7,084 nt of DNA. Origin: Bacteroidales bacterium (GTDB lineage: Bacteria > Bacteroidota > Bacteroidia > Bacteroidales > Tenuifilaceae). The notes below the pieces were generated by a model. It had not been told where the DNA came from. It saw nothing but the letters and a program-made list of their open reading frames with translations, and ran no database searches. Every line of letters begins with the position of its first letter. The first letter of the stretch is position 1. The position numbers and the translations under genes were made by a program. Below are positions 1 through 6,772 of the stretch, piece after piece. Location: positions 5,390 through 12,473 of the forward strand of contig DQHR01000062.1 in the NCBI GenBank assembly GCA_003531155.1. The letters run 5' to 3'.

Positions 1-2879
1 GCTCAGCCGATGGACTATCGATGCCCGGTGTTTCTATCGTAGTAAAAGGGACAACAATTGGTACGTCGACAGACGGTGAAGGGAAGTATACAATACCCGT
101 TGGTTCCGATGCAAAAACTTTAGTATTTAGTTTTATCGGATTCAAAACTCAAGAGGTTCCAATTAACGACCAATCTATAATAAATGTGATTTTGGAGGTT
201 GAATCACAAACAGTAGAAGAGATTGTGGTTGTGGGGTATGGAACTCAAAGTAAAAAACTGGTATCTGGCTCGGTTTCAAATATTAATGGTGAGCAGTTAA
301 AAAATGTAAACCCAGGATTAGAGCAGACGTTGCAAGGCCGCATGGCTGGTGTTCAGGTAAATACTAACTCGGGTACCCCAGGCGGTGGAGTTACAATGAG
401 AATTAGGGGCTCTTCGTCGATTACTGCGGGTAACGATCCGCTTTATATTGTTGATGGTGTGCCTATGCTAACGGGTGATTTCTCTCAGCAGAGCATGGGA
501 GGGCAAAATCTTTCAGCTACAACCTCAATTAACCCTAACGATATTGAGGATATCCAAGTTTTAAAGGATGCTTCGTATGCCGCGATTTATGGTTCAAGAG
601 CTGCTAACGGGGTAGTGCTTATTACTACCAAACGAGGTAAAACTGGTGCGCCTAAAATTGATTTTACCTATACTTACGGTCAATCGAAAATGGCTAAAAA
701 GATGGATTTGCTAAATGCCCCTGAATATATTGCAGCAATGAATGAGGCATTGTACAACTCGTATGGGTTGGTTGACTATTTGGGTACATGGGCCGATTAT
801 AACTATGTAAATACCGATTGGCAGGATGAGGTTACCCGGGTTGCACCACTTCAGGAGACTCAATTATCTATCAGCGGTGGAAGTAAAGACATAAAGTATT
901 ATATCTCAACGGGTTTAGTGGATCAGACGGGTATTGTTATAGGCTCGGGATATAAGCGATTCTCAACGAGGGTAAACCTGGATATTAAAGGTTCAGATAG
1001 ACTTAAATATGGAACAAATGTTCAGGTAACTAACGAGAAAGTAAACCGTATTTATGGCGATAACAATATCTACTCGCCATTGGCCAATGCTTACGCTTCG
1101 GAGCCTATTTACCCAGTTTATAACCCCGATGGCAGTTACTTCGATAACATGTCGTACTCAAATCCTGTAGCCATGGGTAAGGAACCTCAGCATCTTGCCA
1201 GAACATTTAGGACAATGGGTAATGCATATCTCGATTATGAGATTATTAAGAATTTAACCTTTAAAATCTCGGCTAATGCTGATGTCTTAGATTTTAGAGA
1301 GGATTCATTTTTACCTGTTGATATAGGAATTGCAACTGGCAGCCATGGTTCTGGTACAGCAGGTAACACCAATGCATATCGCTTAGGACTAGAAAATACT
1401 TTAACATACAATACTAAATTTGGCGATAAGCATAACTTGACCTTGCTTGGTGGTTTTAGCTATGAGAACAATTACCAATTTGTTACTCAAGTGAATGCAA
1501 TTCAATTCCCGGGTAACGATTTTAAATGGATTGCTTCTGCAGCAAGGGTTAGTGGCGGAACATCAAGTACTACTGGATATAAATTAGCTTCATATTTTGG
1601 CCGAGTTGAGTACGATTATGCAAAGAAATATATTTTTCGGTTTGTTCTTCGCTCCGATGGTTCATCGAGGTTTGGAGCAGATAATAAATATGCATATTTC
1701 CCATCAGCATCGATTGCGTGGAGGCTATCTGAAGAAGATTTTATTAAAAGAATTCCAGTGATTAGCGACTTAAAATTACGCTTAGGTTACGGTGTTGTTG
1801 GCAACCAGAATATTGGAAATTTTAATGCGCTTGGTTTATGGTCAACAGGAGTAGCATATATGGCCGAAGGAGGAATTGCGCCTCTTCAACTTAAAAACCC
1901 AAAATTGAAATGGGAGAAAACCTCTTCGTATGAAATCGGATTCGATTTAGGATTGTTTAAGGATAGAATTTCGTTAAATGGGAGCATATATAAGAAGAAT
2001 ACTACCAATTTACTGTTAACTCGCCCTGTTCCTTCTCAATCAGGTTTTACTAGCGTTACCGAGAATATCGGTGAAAGTGAGAATAGGGGTATTGAAATTG
2101 GTTTGAATACTGTAAACTTTAAGACTGATGCTGGGTTTGAGTGGAGCACAAGTTTTCAGATTGCATTTAACAGATCTGAAATTGTAAAACTCAATGGAGA
2201 TCCAATTTCTACAGGAATGGTTAATAGATTTGAAGAAGGACACCCATTTGCTGCATTTTATGGGTTGAGGTTTTTGAAGGTAGATCCACAAACAGGCGAT
2301 ATGATATTTGACGATGTCTATAAAGACGGTGTGATTAATGATAATGACCGAGTTTATATTGGAAATCCAAACCCTGACTTCGAAGGTGGTATAACAAACA
2401 ATTTTTCTTACAGTTCACGAACTGGTACTTTTGATTTATCTATATTCTTCCAATTTAAAGAAGGAAATGATGTGTTTAACGGTGTTAGACAATATTCTGA
2501 GGCTTATTATTGGGATAATATGATAACTAGAGTTAAGAAACGTTGGAAAAAACCAGGTGATGTTACGGATGTTCCTAAAGCCTATTACAAAAATGCAGAT
2601 GTGATGAAAGTGTCTTCGTATTTGGTTGAAGATGGCTCATACATTAGGCTGAAAACTATTTCATTATCATGGACTGTTCCTTATAGGTGGGTAAAGAATG
2701 CTAAAATATCGAGTTTGAAGATTTTTGGTACCGCAGAGAATATTTACACATGGACCAAATATCTTAACCCCGATCCAGAAGTTAACTATGCTGGAACAAG
2801 CAATACTACTCTAGGTACAGATTTTTACACCTATCCTAACCCAAGAACAATTAAAGTTGGGGTTAATGTAACTTTCTAG
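1..2879 (+). CDS. SusC/RagA-family TonB-linked outer-membrane transporter, 5'-truncated by the window
   Basis: This is the outer-membrane barrel of a SusC/SusD uptake pair, which imports oligomeric nutrients (glycans or peptides) using TonB energy. The frame is open from base 3, and the residues before the ATG at 21 (SADGLS) continue naturally into MPGVSIVVKGTT. That ATG is therefore internal to the CarboxypepD_reg-like domain, and the signal peptide and true start lie upstream. Numbering from the ATG at 21, the carboxypeptidase-regulatory-like domain covers about residues 1-62. A TonB-box-like segment (EEIVVVGYGT) follows at 67-75. The plug domain spans about 80-205, with the SusC hallmarks DPLYIVDGVPM and the stretch from DIEDIQVLKDAS to GVVLITTKRGK. 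The rest is the beta-barrel, ending in a typical aromatic terminus (VGVNVTF). About 958 residues are visible, near full length for the family once some tens of residues are added. Family assignment is secure; the substrate is unknown. Confidence 0.96.
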   Translation, partial: SADGLSMPGVSIVVKGTTIGTSTDGEGKYTIPVGSDAKTLVFSFIGFKTQEVPINDQSIINVILEVESQTVEEIVVVGYGTQSKKLVSGSVSNINGEQLKNVNPGLEQTLQGRMAGVQVNTNSGTPGGGVTMRIRGSSSITAGNDPLYIVDGVPMLTGDFSQQSMGGQNLSATTSINPNDIEDIQVLKDASYAAIYGSRAANGVVLITTKRGKTGAPKIDFTYTYGQSKMAKKMDLLNAPEYIAAMNEALYNSYGLVDYLGTWADYNYVNTDWQDEVTRVAPLQETQLSISGGSKDIKYYISTGLVDQTGIVIGSGYKRFSTRVNLDIKGSDRLKYGTNVQVTNEKVNRIYGDNNIYSPLANAYASEPIYPVYNPDGSYFDNMSYSNPVAMGKEPQHLARTFRTMGNAYLDYEIIKNLTFKISANADVLDFREDSFLPVDIGIATGSHGSGTAGNTNAYRLGLENTLTYNTKFGDKHNLTLLGGFSYENNYQFVTQVNAIQFPGNDFKWIASAARVSGGTSSTTGYKLASYFGRVEYDYAKKYIFRFVLRSDGSSRFGADNKYAYFPSASIAWRLSEEDFIKRIPVISDLKLRLGYGVVGNQNIGNFNALGLWSTGVAYMAEGGIAPLQLKNPKLKWEKTSSYEIGFDLGLFKDRISLNGSIYKKNTTNLLLTRPVPSQSGFTSVTENIGESENRGIEIGLNTVNFKTDAGFEWSTSFQIAFNRSEIVKLNGDPISTGMVNRFEEGHPFAAFYGLRFLKVDPQTGDMIFDDVYKDGVINDNDRVYIGNPNPDFEGGITNNFSYSSRTGTFDLSIFFQFKEGNDVFNGVRQYSEAYYWDNMITRVKKRWKKPGDVTDVPKAYYKNADVMKVSSYLVEDGSYIRLKTISLSWTVPYRWVKNAKISSLKIFGTAENIYTWTKYLNPDPEVNYAGTSNTTLGTDFYTYPNPRTIKVGVNVTF

Positions 2880-2923
2880 AGAATATAGGATTTAATAAAA
2901 TATTAAACTTAATACGCTTTAAA

Positions 2924-4273
2924 ATGAAAACACATAAAATATTATATCTACTACTTACTAGCGCAGTCATTTTCTTTGCCAGTTGCAAAGATTTACTCGA
3001 AGTAGATACAACCAACACAATAAATAGCGACAATGGCGTAATCACAAGTATCGATAGAGCTAATGTTGCATTAATTGGAATGTATAGCGGAATGCAAGGT
3101 GCCAATTACTTGGGAACTTATTCAGTGATTTGGAACGATTTGGCTGCTGATAACCTTGAGCATACAGGTACTCAAACAGTAAACGCAGATATTTTCCACA
3201 ACGAAATACTAACAAGTAATAGCAGGTTGTTGGGTATTTGGCAGCAAATGTACTATGTTATCAATATAGCAAATACTATTATTGCAGATGTTGAGGCAAT
3301 GGATGTTGACGCAGATAAAAAGAATCCAATTCTGGGGGAGGCTTACTTTGCTAGAGCTTATACATATCATTGTTTGAATAAATACTGGAATGGTGTTCCT
3401 TTGCAGTTAATTCCTGTTAGAAAATTAGCCAGTGAAATTAATGCGTTGCCTAGAAGTACAAAAAATCAGGTAGATCAACAAATATTTAGCGATTTAGATA
3501 ATGCTATTAGTTTGTTAGAAGACTATGATCCAGTAAATGGACATGCGAATGTTTGGGCTGCCAAGGCAATAAAAGCAAGGATTCATTTGTATAGAGGAGA
3601 ATGGCAAGCAGCTTACGATGCGGCGAATGATGTTATTGAGAATGGGCCATTCAAATTAACCGATAAATATTCACAGGTGTTTGATTATAGAGTGCCTTAT
3701 TCAAGTGAATCGATTTTCGAGTTAGATTTTGACGATCAGGATGGAAACAGTTATGCCTTTTGGTTCTTCGAGAGAGCCTTTGGTGGTAGACGAGAATTTG
3801 CTCCTACCGAGAGCTTAGTTAATGCATATGCTTACGATGCTGTTACCAACCCCGACAAAAGGTTTGAAAACAATGTTTACTATTATGCTGACGAGGATAG
3901 GTATATGGTGACAAAGTATAACGATGTATCTACTGGATCAGATAATGTAACAGTAACCAGATTAGCGGAGATGTATCTTATAAGAGCAGAAGCTAAATTC
4001 AATGGTGCTTTAGGAACTGCAGTTGCGCTGGACGATGTGAATTTTATTCGCGATAGAGCTGAGATCGATCCCCTTGCTGGTCCTTTAACTATTGATGATA
4101 TATTGAGAGAGAGAAGACTCGAGTTTGCTTTCGAGGGCTTGCGCTTTGACGATTTTCAAAGGTATCAGTTACTTTCAGAGAAACCTTCACTAACAAATGT
4201 CAATCAACTACTCTGGCCAATCCCTCAACTCGAAGTTGATGTTGCTGGATTGCAGCAGAATTTAGGTTATTAA
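2924..4273 (+). CDS. SusD/RagB-family nutrient-binding outer-membrane lipoprotein
   Basis: This is the surface-exposed lipoprotein that caps the SusC barrel and binds substrate. The N-terminus is a lipoprotein signal: a Lys-containing start, a hydrophobic run at residues 7-19, then lipobox FASC with Cys21 as the predicted lipidation site. It is followed by KDLLEVD, typical of SusD proteins. The helical TPR-like N-terminal half includes the conserved block at about 137-160 (GEAYFARAYTYHCL, ending NGVPL). The C-terminal SusD_RagB part has RLAEMYLIRAEAKF at 346-359, a block from ILRERRLEF to FDDFQRY at 393-414, and a WPIPQ segment near the end with terminal QQNLGY. The 449-residue length is at the short end of, but within, the family range. 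It starts 44 nt after the SusC stop, so the two are probably co-transcribed. The start context TTTAAAATGAAAA is A-rich, with no Shine-Dalgarno sequence, as usual in Bacteroidetes. Ligand specificity cannot be read from the sequence. Confidence 0.96.
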   Translation: MKTHKILYLLLTSAVIFFASCKDLLEVDTTNTINSDNGVITSIDRANVALIGMYSGMQGANYLGTYSVIWNDLAADNLEHTGTQTVNADIFHNEILTSNSRLLGIWQQMYYVINIANTIIADVEAMDVDADKKNPILGEAYFARAYTYHCLNKYWNGVPLQLIPVRKLASEINALPRSTKNQVDQQIFSDLDNAISLLEDYDPVNGHANVWAAKAIKARIHLYRGEWQAAYDAANDVIENGPFKLTDKYSQVFDYRVPYSSESIFELDFDDQDGNSYAFWFFERAFGGRREFAPTESLVNAYAYDAVTNPDKRFENNVYYYADEDRYMVTKYNDVSTGSDNVTVTRLAEMYLIRAEAKFNGALGTAVALDDVNFIRDRAEIDPLAGPLTIDDILRERRLEFAFEGLRFDDFQRYQLLSEKPSLTNVNQLLWPIPQLEVDVAGLQQNLGY

Positions 4274-4298
4274 TTCAAAGATGGTTTTATATAATTTA

Positions 4299-4325
4299 GG
4301 GGGTGTTTTTGCACCCCTTTTTTTA
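4299..4325 (+). terminator. Rho-independent terminator after the SusC/SusD unit
   Basis: A 6-bp GC-rich stem (GGGGTG at 4300-4305 pairing with CACCCC at 4312-4317) with a 6-nt loop is followed at once by a run of seven T. It begins 26 nt after the SusD stop codon. It marks the 3' end of the SusC/SusD transcript and separates it from the downstream cassette. Confidence 0.9.
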
Positions 4326-4560
4326 TTTGTCTTAAATGTATTTGTCTCCATTTATTAAAAAATATAATCTACTTCAATAAAAAACTTGTCCAAATTCAAT
4401 TGCAGGGTTGTTTTAGCCCAAACATTTAAAACCATTATATAATATTGATATGGTAACTTTGTGGTGTAAATTTATTTTTGACTATTGGAAGAAAATCAGG
4501 TTCTATTTTAATTAAGAATATTTGTGAAAAGTATTAATATTTAATAACTTACGATAAAAT
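4326..4560 (+). other. AT-rich intergenic region upstream of the methyltransferase
   Basis: No gene is supported here. The open frames are very short (14 codons at 4336 and 21 codons at 4450) and show no family resemblance. The stretch holds a weak GGGTT/AGCCC hairpin at about 4405-4418, two candidate -7 promoter boxes (listed separately) and an AT-only inverted repeat (TATTAA-TAT-TTAATA, 4532-4546) just before the methyltransferase start. It follows the SusD terminator, so the promoter of the downstream genes most likely lies in it. Confidence 0.6.
4454..4480 (+). promoter_or_regulatory. Candidate Bacteroidetes -7 promoter elements for the methyltransferase cassette
   Basis: Two matches to the Bacteroidetes primary-sigma -7 consensus TAnnTTTG lie here: TAACTTTG at 4454-4461 and TATTTTTG at 4473-4480, about 100 and 80 nt before the methyltransferase ATG. 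Neither has a clean TTTG -33 element at the expected 19-21 nt spacing. In AT-rich DNA such matches arise by chance, so this is a weak call, supported mainly by position: after a terminator and before a co-oriented gene group. Confidence 0.35.
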
Positions 4561-5211
4561 ATGGAAGTTAAAGCAATTAATAGTAGGTATAGTGAATTAG
4601 CAGAATCTGATTGCTGCCTATCATGCGGAGGAGCGATTAATTATGCTGAACCTCTAAAAGGTGAAGTTTGCGTTGATTTGGGTAGCGGTCGTGGTACAGA
4701 TGTTCTACGAATGGCTGAATCGGTTGGAGAAACAGGTTTCGTTTATGGTATTGATATTTCGGATGGAATGCTTGAGAAAGCCAGAAAGAATGCAGAAAAA
4801 TTCAATGCTACAAACGTTAAGTTCGTTAAAAGTGAACTTGAGCAGCTTGATTTACCCACTAAAGTTGCAGACCTTGTAATATCCAATTGTACGCTTAATC
4901 ATGCAACAGACAAACAATCTGTTTGGAACGAAATATATCGAATTTTGAAAAATGGTGGTAGGTTTGTAATAAGCGATATCTATTCAACAAGCCCTGTTCC
5001 CGATGAGTATAGAAATGATCCTGTGGCAGTTGCCGAATGTTGGGCTGGCTCAGTTACTCGCGATGAGTATTTGAAACATCTTGAGAATGCTGGATTTTCA
5101 TCGATTGAGATAATTGAGGAGTCGGCACCTTATGATAAAGGTAAAATTAAAGTTGCTAGCTGGACTATTGCTGCAAAGAAACCATCGGGTAAGTGCAGTT
5201 GCGGGCACTAG
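4561..5211 (+). CDS. ArsM-like class I SAM-dependent methyltransferase, cysteine-rich
   Basis: This is a predicted cytosolic methyltransferase using S-adenosylmethionine. The Rossmann core shows motif I VDLGSGRGTD (38-47), the ribose-binding acidic residue in YGIDIS (Asp65) with the following MLEKARKNAEK, and VADLVISNC at 102-110. The pattern resembles arsenite methyltransferase ArsM: an N-terminal Cys pair (CCLSC, 18-22), Cys110 in ISNCTLNH at the position of the ArsM SNC motif, and Cys160 in ECWAGSV where ArsM has a third arsenic-binding Cys. At 216 residues it is shorter than usual ArsM proteins, so much of the ArsM C-terminal region seems reduced. It ends with an unusual Cys/His tail (CSCGH, 212-216). 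The four genes from here on are co-oriented; a 61-nt gap separates this one from the small peptide gene. No ars operon regulator or efflux gene is visible. The substrate could be arsenite, another metalloid or thiol, or the adjacent peptide; the sequence does not decide. The methyltransferase fold is secure; ArsM function is tentative. Confidence 0.85.
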   Translation: MEVKAINSRYSELAESDCCLSCGGAINYAEPLKGEVCVDLGSGRGTDVLRMAESVGETGFVYGIDISDGMLEKARKNAEKFNATNVKFVKSELEQLDLPTKVADLVISNCTLNHATDKQSVWNEIYRILKNGGRFVISDIYSTSPVPDEYRNDPVAVAECWAGSVTRDEYLKHLENAGFSSIEIIEESAPYDKGKIKVASWTIAAKKPSGKCSCGH

Positions 5212-5272
5212 TTAAAGTTAAAAGTTGGCTATAATGTGTATTAATAGCATATAATTCTCTAATCATTTTAAA

Positions 5273-5371
5273 ATGAAAAGTTTAATTAAAAAAAAGAAGA
5301 CTGAGGTTGTGGCAAAAGTAGCACAGTGCTGTGCGAAAGTTTCGAAGAAAGTTGCTGGCTGCCACGATTAG
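5273..5371 (+). CDS. Small basic three-cysteine peptide, candidate precursor of the adjacent radical SAM/SPASM enzyme
   Basis: This is a 32-residue open frame with ATG at 5273 and TAG at 5369-5371. The product starts MKSLIKKKKTEVV and ends KKVAGCHD, with cysteines at 19, 20 and 30, nine lysines and only two acidic residues. Three things suggest a real gene. Its start context (TTTAAAATGAAAA) is identical over 13 bases to that of the SusD gene. It lies between two co-oriented genes, in a gap otherwise empty of coding. A terminator-like stem-loop follows its stop by 7 nt. Short Cys-containing peptides next to a radical SAM/SPASM gene are commonly its modification substrate. There is no signal peptide, no Gly-Gly cleavage site and no clear leader/core boundary. 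An imperfect internal repeat (AKVAQCC / KKVAGCH) is visible. I do not recognise the family. An alternative is that the locus is a structured RNA, since the coding stretch contains inverted repeats. Confidence 0.7.
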   Translation: MKSLIKKKKTEVVAKVAQCCAKVSKKVAGCHD

Positions 5372-5378
5372 TTTTGGT

Positions 5379-5430
5379 AGAACCAAGAATTAGAAGGCAT
5401 TTATCGCTTCTTTAGTTCTTGGTTCTTTTA
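5379..5430 (+). terminator. Strong stem-loop with U-rich tail between peptide gene and maturase (terminator/attenuator)
   Basis: An 11-bp perfect outer stem (AGAACCAAGAA at 5379-5389 with TTCTTGGTTCT at 5416-5426) encloses a small internal loop, a further 5-bp stem (AGAAG 5392-5396 with CTTCT 5407-5411) and a 10-nt loop. TTTTATTATT follows. It begins 7 nt after the peptide stop and ends about 20 nt before the maturase start. No clear promoter was seen between it and the maturase, so partial read-through is the simplest way to express the downstream genes. It could also stabilise the 3' end of a processed peptide mRNA. Confidence 0.8.
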
Positions 5431-5447
5431 TTATTAACTCTAACATT

Positions 5448-6770
5448 ATGATTTTTTCTAAACACAACATATTTTCAAAGATTAAGGACTCTGAGAACTA
5501 TTTTATAGTAAACCTTCTCACGGGCAATGCCGATATTGTTGATTCTATTGATGCTGAAAAGATTAATAGGGTTAAAAACAACCAAACTGTGGATGATGAT
5601 TTCCTTAAGGAGCTATCGGAAAAGGGTTACTGGGTTGATGAGAAGGAGGAGACTAAAATCTATAGAAGTAAATACCTCGATTTTATCGATAGCCGCGAGG
5701 ATGATGAAATTCAGCTCTTTTTTGTTCCAAATTACAGCTGTAATTTTACCTGTTCGTACTGTTATCAGGATGAATATGCTCCTGCAAAAGGTACCGTTGA
5801 TAATGAAATAATTGATGCTTTCTTTCGGTATATCCAAAGCGAATTTGCTGGGAGAAAAAAGTATATCACTGTTTTTGGAGGCGAGCCCTTATTAAACTCT
5901 CCTAAGCAGAAGGAGCTGATATCGTATTTGATCGAGAAATCGAATGAGGCAAAGCTTGATGTGAGTTTTGTTACAAATGGGTATACACTTGTTGATTATA
6001 TTGATATTTTGAAGCAAGGTCGAGTTCGTGAAGTTCAGATTACGCTCGATGGAACTGCTACAATACATAACAACCGAAGGTTTTTAAAGAATGGCACTGG
6101 TACTTTCGATAAGATTGTACAAGGCATCGATGCGTGTATTTCCAACCATCTAACGGTAAATCTTAGGATGGTGGTTGATAAGGAGAATATTGATAATCTA
6201 CCTGAACTTGCTCGTTTTGCCATTGATAAAGGTTGGACAACTAGTCCGTACTTTAAAACGCAGATTGGTCGTAATTATGAACTTCATCATTGCCAATCGT
6301 CGCCCGATAAGCTTTTTAGCAGGGTTTCGCTATATGAAAACCTTTATGAATTGATAAAGCAACACCCCTACATAGTTGATTTTTATAAACCCGCATATTC
6401 CATTTCAAAGTTTCTTTCGGAGAACGGCAGCCTGCCTGAGCCATTGTTCGACTCGTGTCCTGCATGCAAATCGGAATGGGCTTTTGATTACACAGGGCAC
6501 ATCTATTCGTGTACAGCAACTGTTGGCAAGGCAGATGAATCGTTAGGCACATTCTTTCCTCAATTATCAAAGAAAGAGGATATGATTAATGCTTGGGAAA
6601 GTAGAGATGTTACTACAATTAGCGAATGTAGTTCGTGCAGTTTGCAGTTGGCATGTGGTGGAGGATGTGGTTCGGTTGCAAAAAATAGAACGGGTAATGT
6701 ATGTTCATCAGATTGTCGTCCTGTAAAGGATTTGCTTGAGCTAGGTTTTTCATCATATTTTGAAAGCTAG
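5448..6770 (+). CDS. Radical SAM/SPASM peptide maturase
   Basis: This is a predicted iron-sulfur enzyme of the SPASM peptide-maturase type, which uses SAM-derived radicals to form cross-links or other changes in a ribosomal peptide. Residues 1-75 form a small N-terminal domain (including FIVNLLTGNADIV and FLKELSEKGYWVDE) of the kind that precedes the core in many such maturases and may bind the leader. The radical SAM core starts about residue 88: the CxxxCxxC cluster site is CNFTCSYC (Cys98, 102, 105), SAM-binding GGEP is at 144-147, and QITLDG at 197-202. The C-terminal SPASM domain is complete: Cys340, then G350-x4-Cys355, then exact CX2CX5CX3C (394, 397, 403, 407), then Cys419 and Cys423, enough for two auxiliary clusters; Cys337 is additional. 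The 440-residue length is typical. The gene lies directly downstream of the three-Cys peptide, its most plausible substrate. An anaerobic-sulfatase-type role is less likely because no sulfatase is nearby. The exact chemistry is not predictable here. Confidence 0.93.
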   Translation: MIFSKHNIFSKIKDSENYFIVNLLTGNADIVDSIDAEKINRVKNNQTVDDDFLKELSEKGYWVDEKEETKIYRSKYLDFIDSREDDEIQLFFVPNYSCNFTCSYCYQDEYAPAKGTVDNEIIDAFFRYIQSEFAGRKKYITVFGGEPLLNSPKQKELISYLIEKSNEAKLDVSFVTNGYTLVDYIDILKQGRVREVQITLDGTATIHNNRRFLKNGTGTFDKIVQGIDACISNHLTVNLRMVVDKENIDNLPELARFAIDKGWTTSPYFKTQIGRNYELHHCQSSPDKLFSRVSLYENLYELIKQHPYIVDFYKPAYSISKFLSENGSLPEPLFDSCPACKSEWAFDYTGHIYSCTATVGKADESLGTFFPQLSKKEDMINAWESRDVTTISECSSCSLQLACGGGCGSVAKNRTGNVCSSDCRPVKDLLELGFSSYFES

Positions 6771-6772
6771 AG

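Noticed and set aside
21..23. ATG at 21 as the start of the SusC gene
   Set aside because: The frame is open upstream to the window edge and the preceding residues fit the CarboxypepD_reg-like domain; starting here would also remove the signal peptide an outer-membrane protein needs.
2040..2291. Minus-strand open frame within the SusC gene
   Set aside because: It lies wholly inside a well-supported gene, its product matches no family I know, and it has no neighbouring minus-strand genes. The other minus-strand frames at 2863-3105, 5613-5837, 6035-6223, 6316-6570 and 6619-6813 were rejected for the same reason.
4336..4380. 14-codon open frame just after the SusD terminator
   Set aside because: It is too short, of low complexity, and has no supporting context.
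4450..4515. 21-codon open frame (starting MVTLWCKF) between SusD and the methyltransferase
   Set aside because: It is very short, overlaps the candidate promoter elements, and has no distinctive start context or neighbour relation; chance is the simplest explanation in AT-rich DNA.
4661..4879. Plus-strand alternative-frame open frame inside the methyltransferase gene
   Set aside because: It overlaps a gene with clear SAM-binding motifs in the other frame and shows no recognisable protein features. The frame at 5527-5811 inside the maturase was rejected likewise.
5230..5235. TATAAT hexamer upstream of the mini-peptide gene as a promoter
   Set aside because: There is no matching -35 element, and Bacteroidetes primary promoters use a different -7/-33 consensus; such hexamers are common in AT-rich spacers.
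5374..5386. Small alternative hairpin TTGG/CCAA overlapping the left arm of the intercistronic stem-loop, as an antiterminator
   Set aside because: It has only 4 bp and would be far weaker than the 11-bp outer stem it competes with; no regulatory switch can be argued from it alone.
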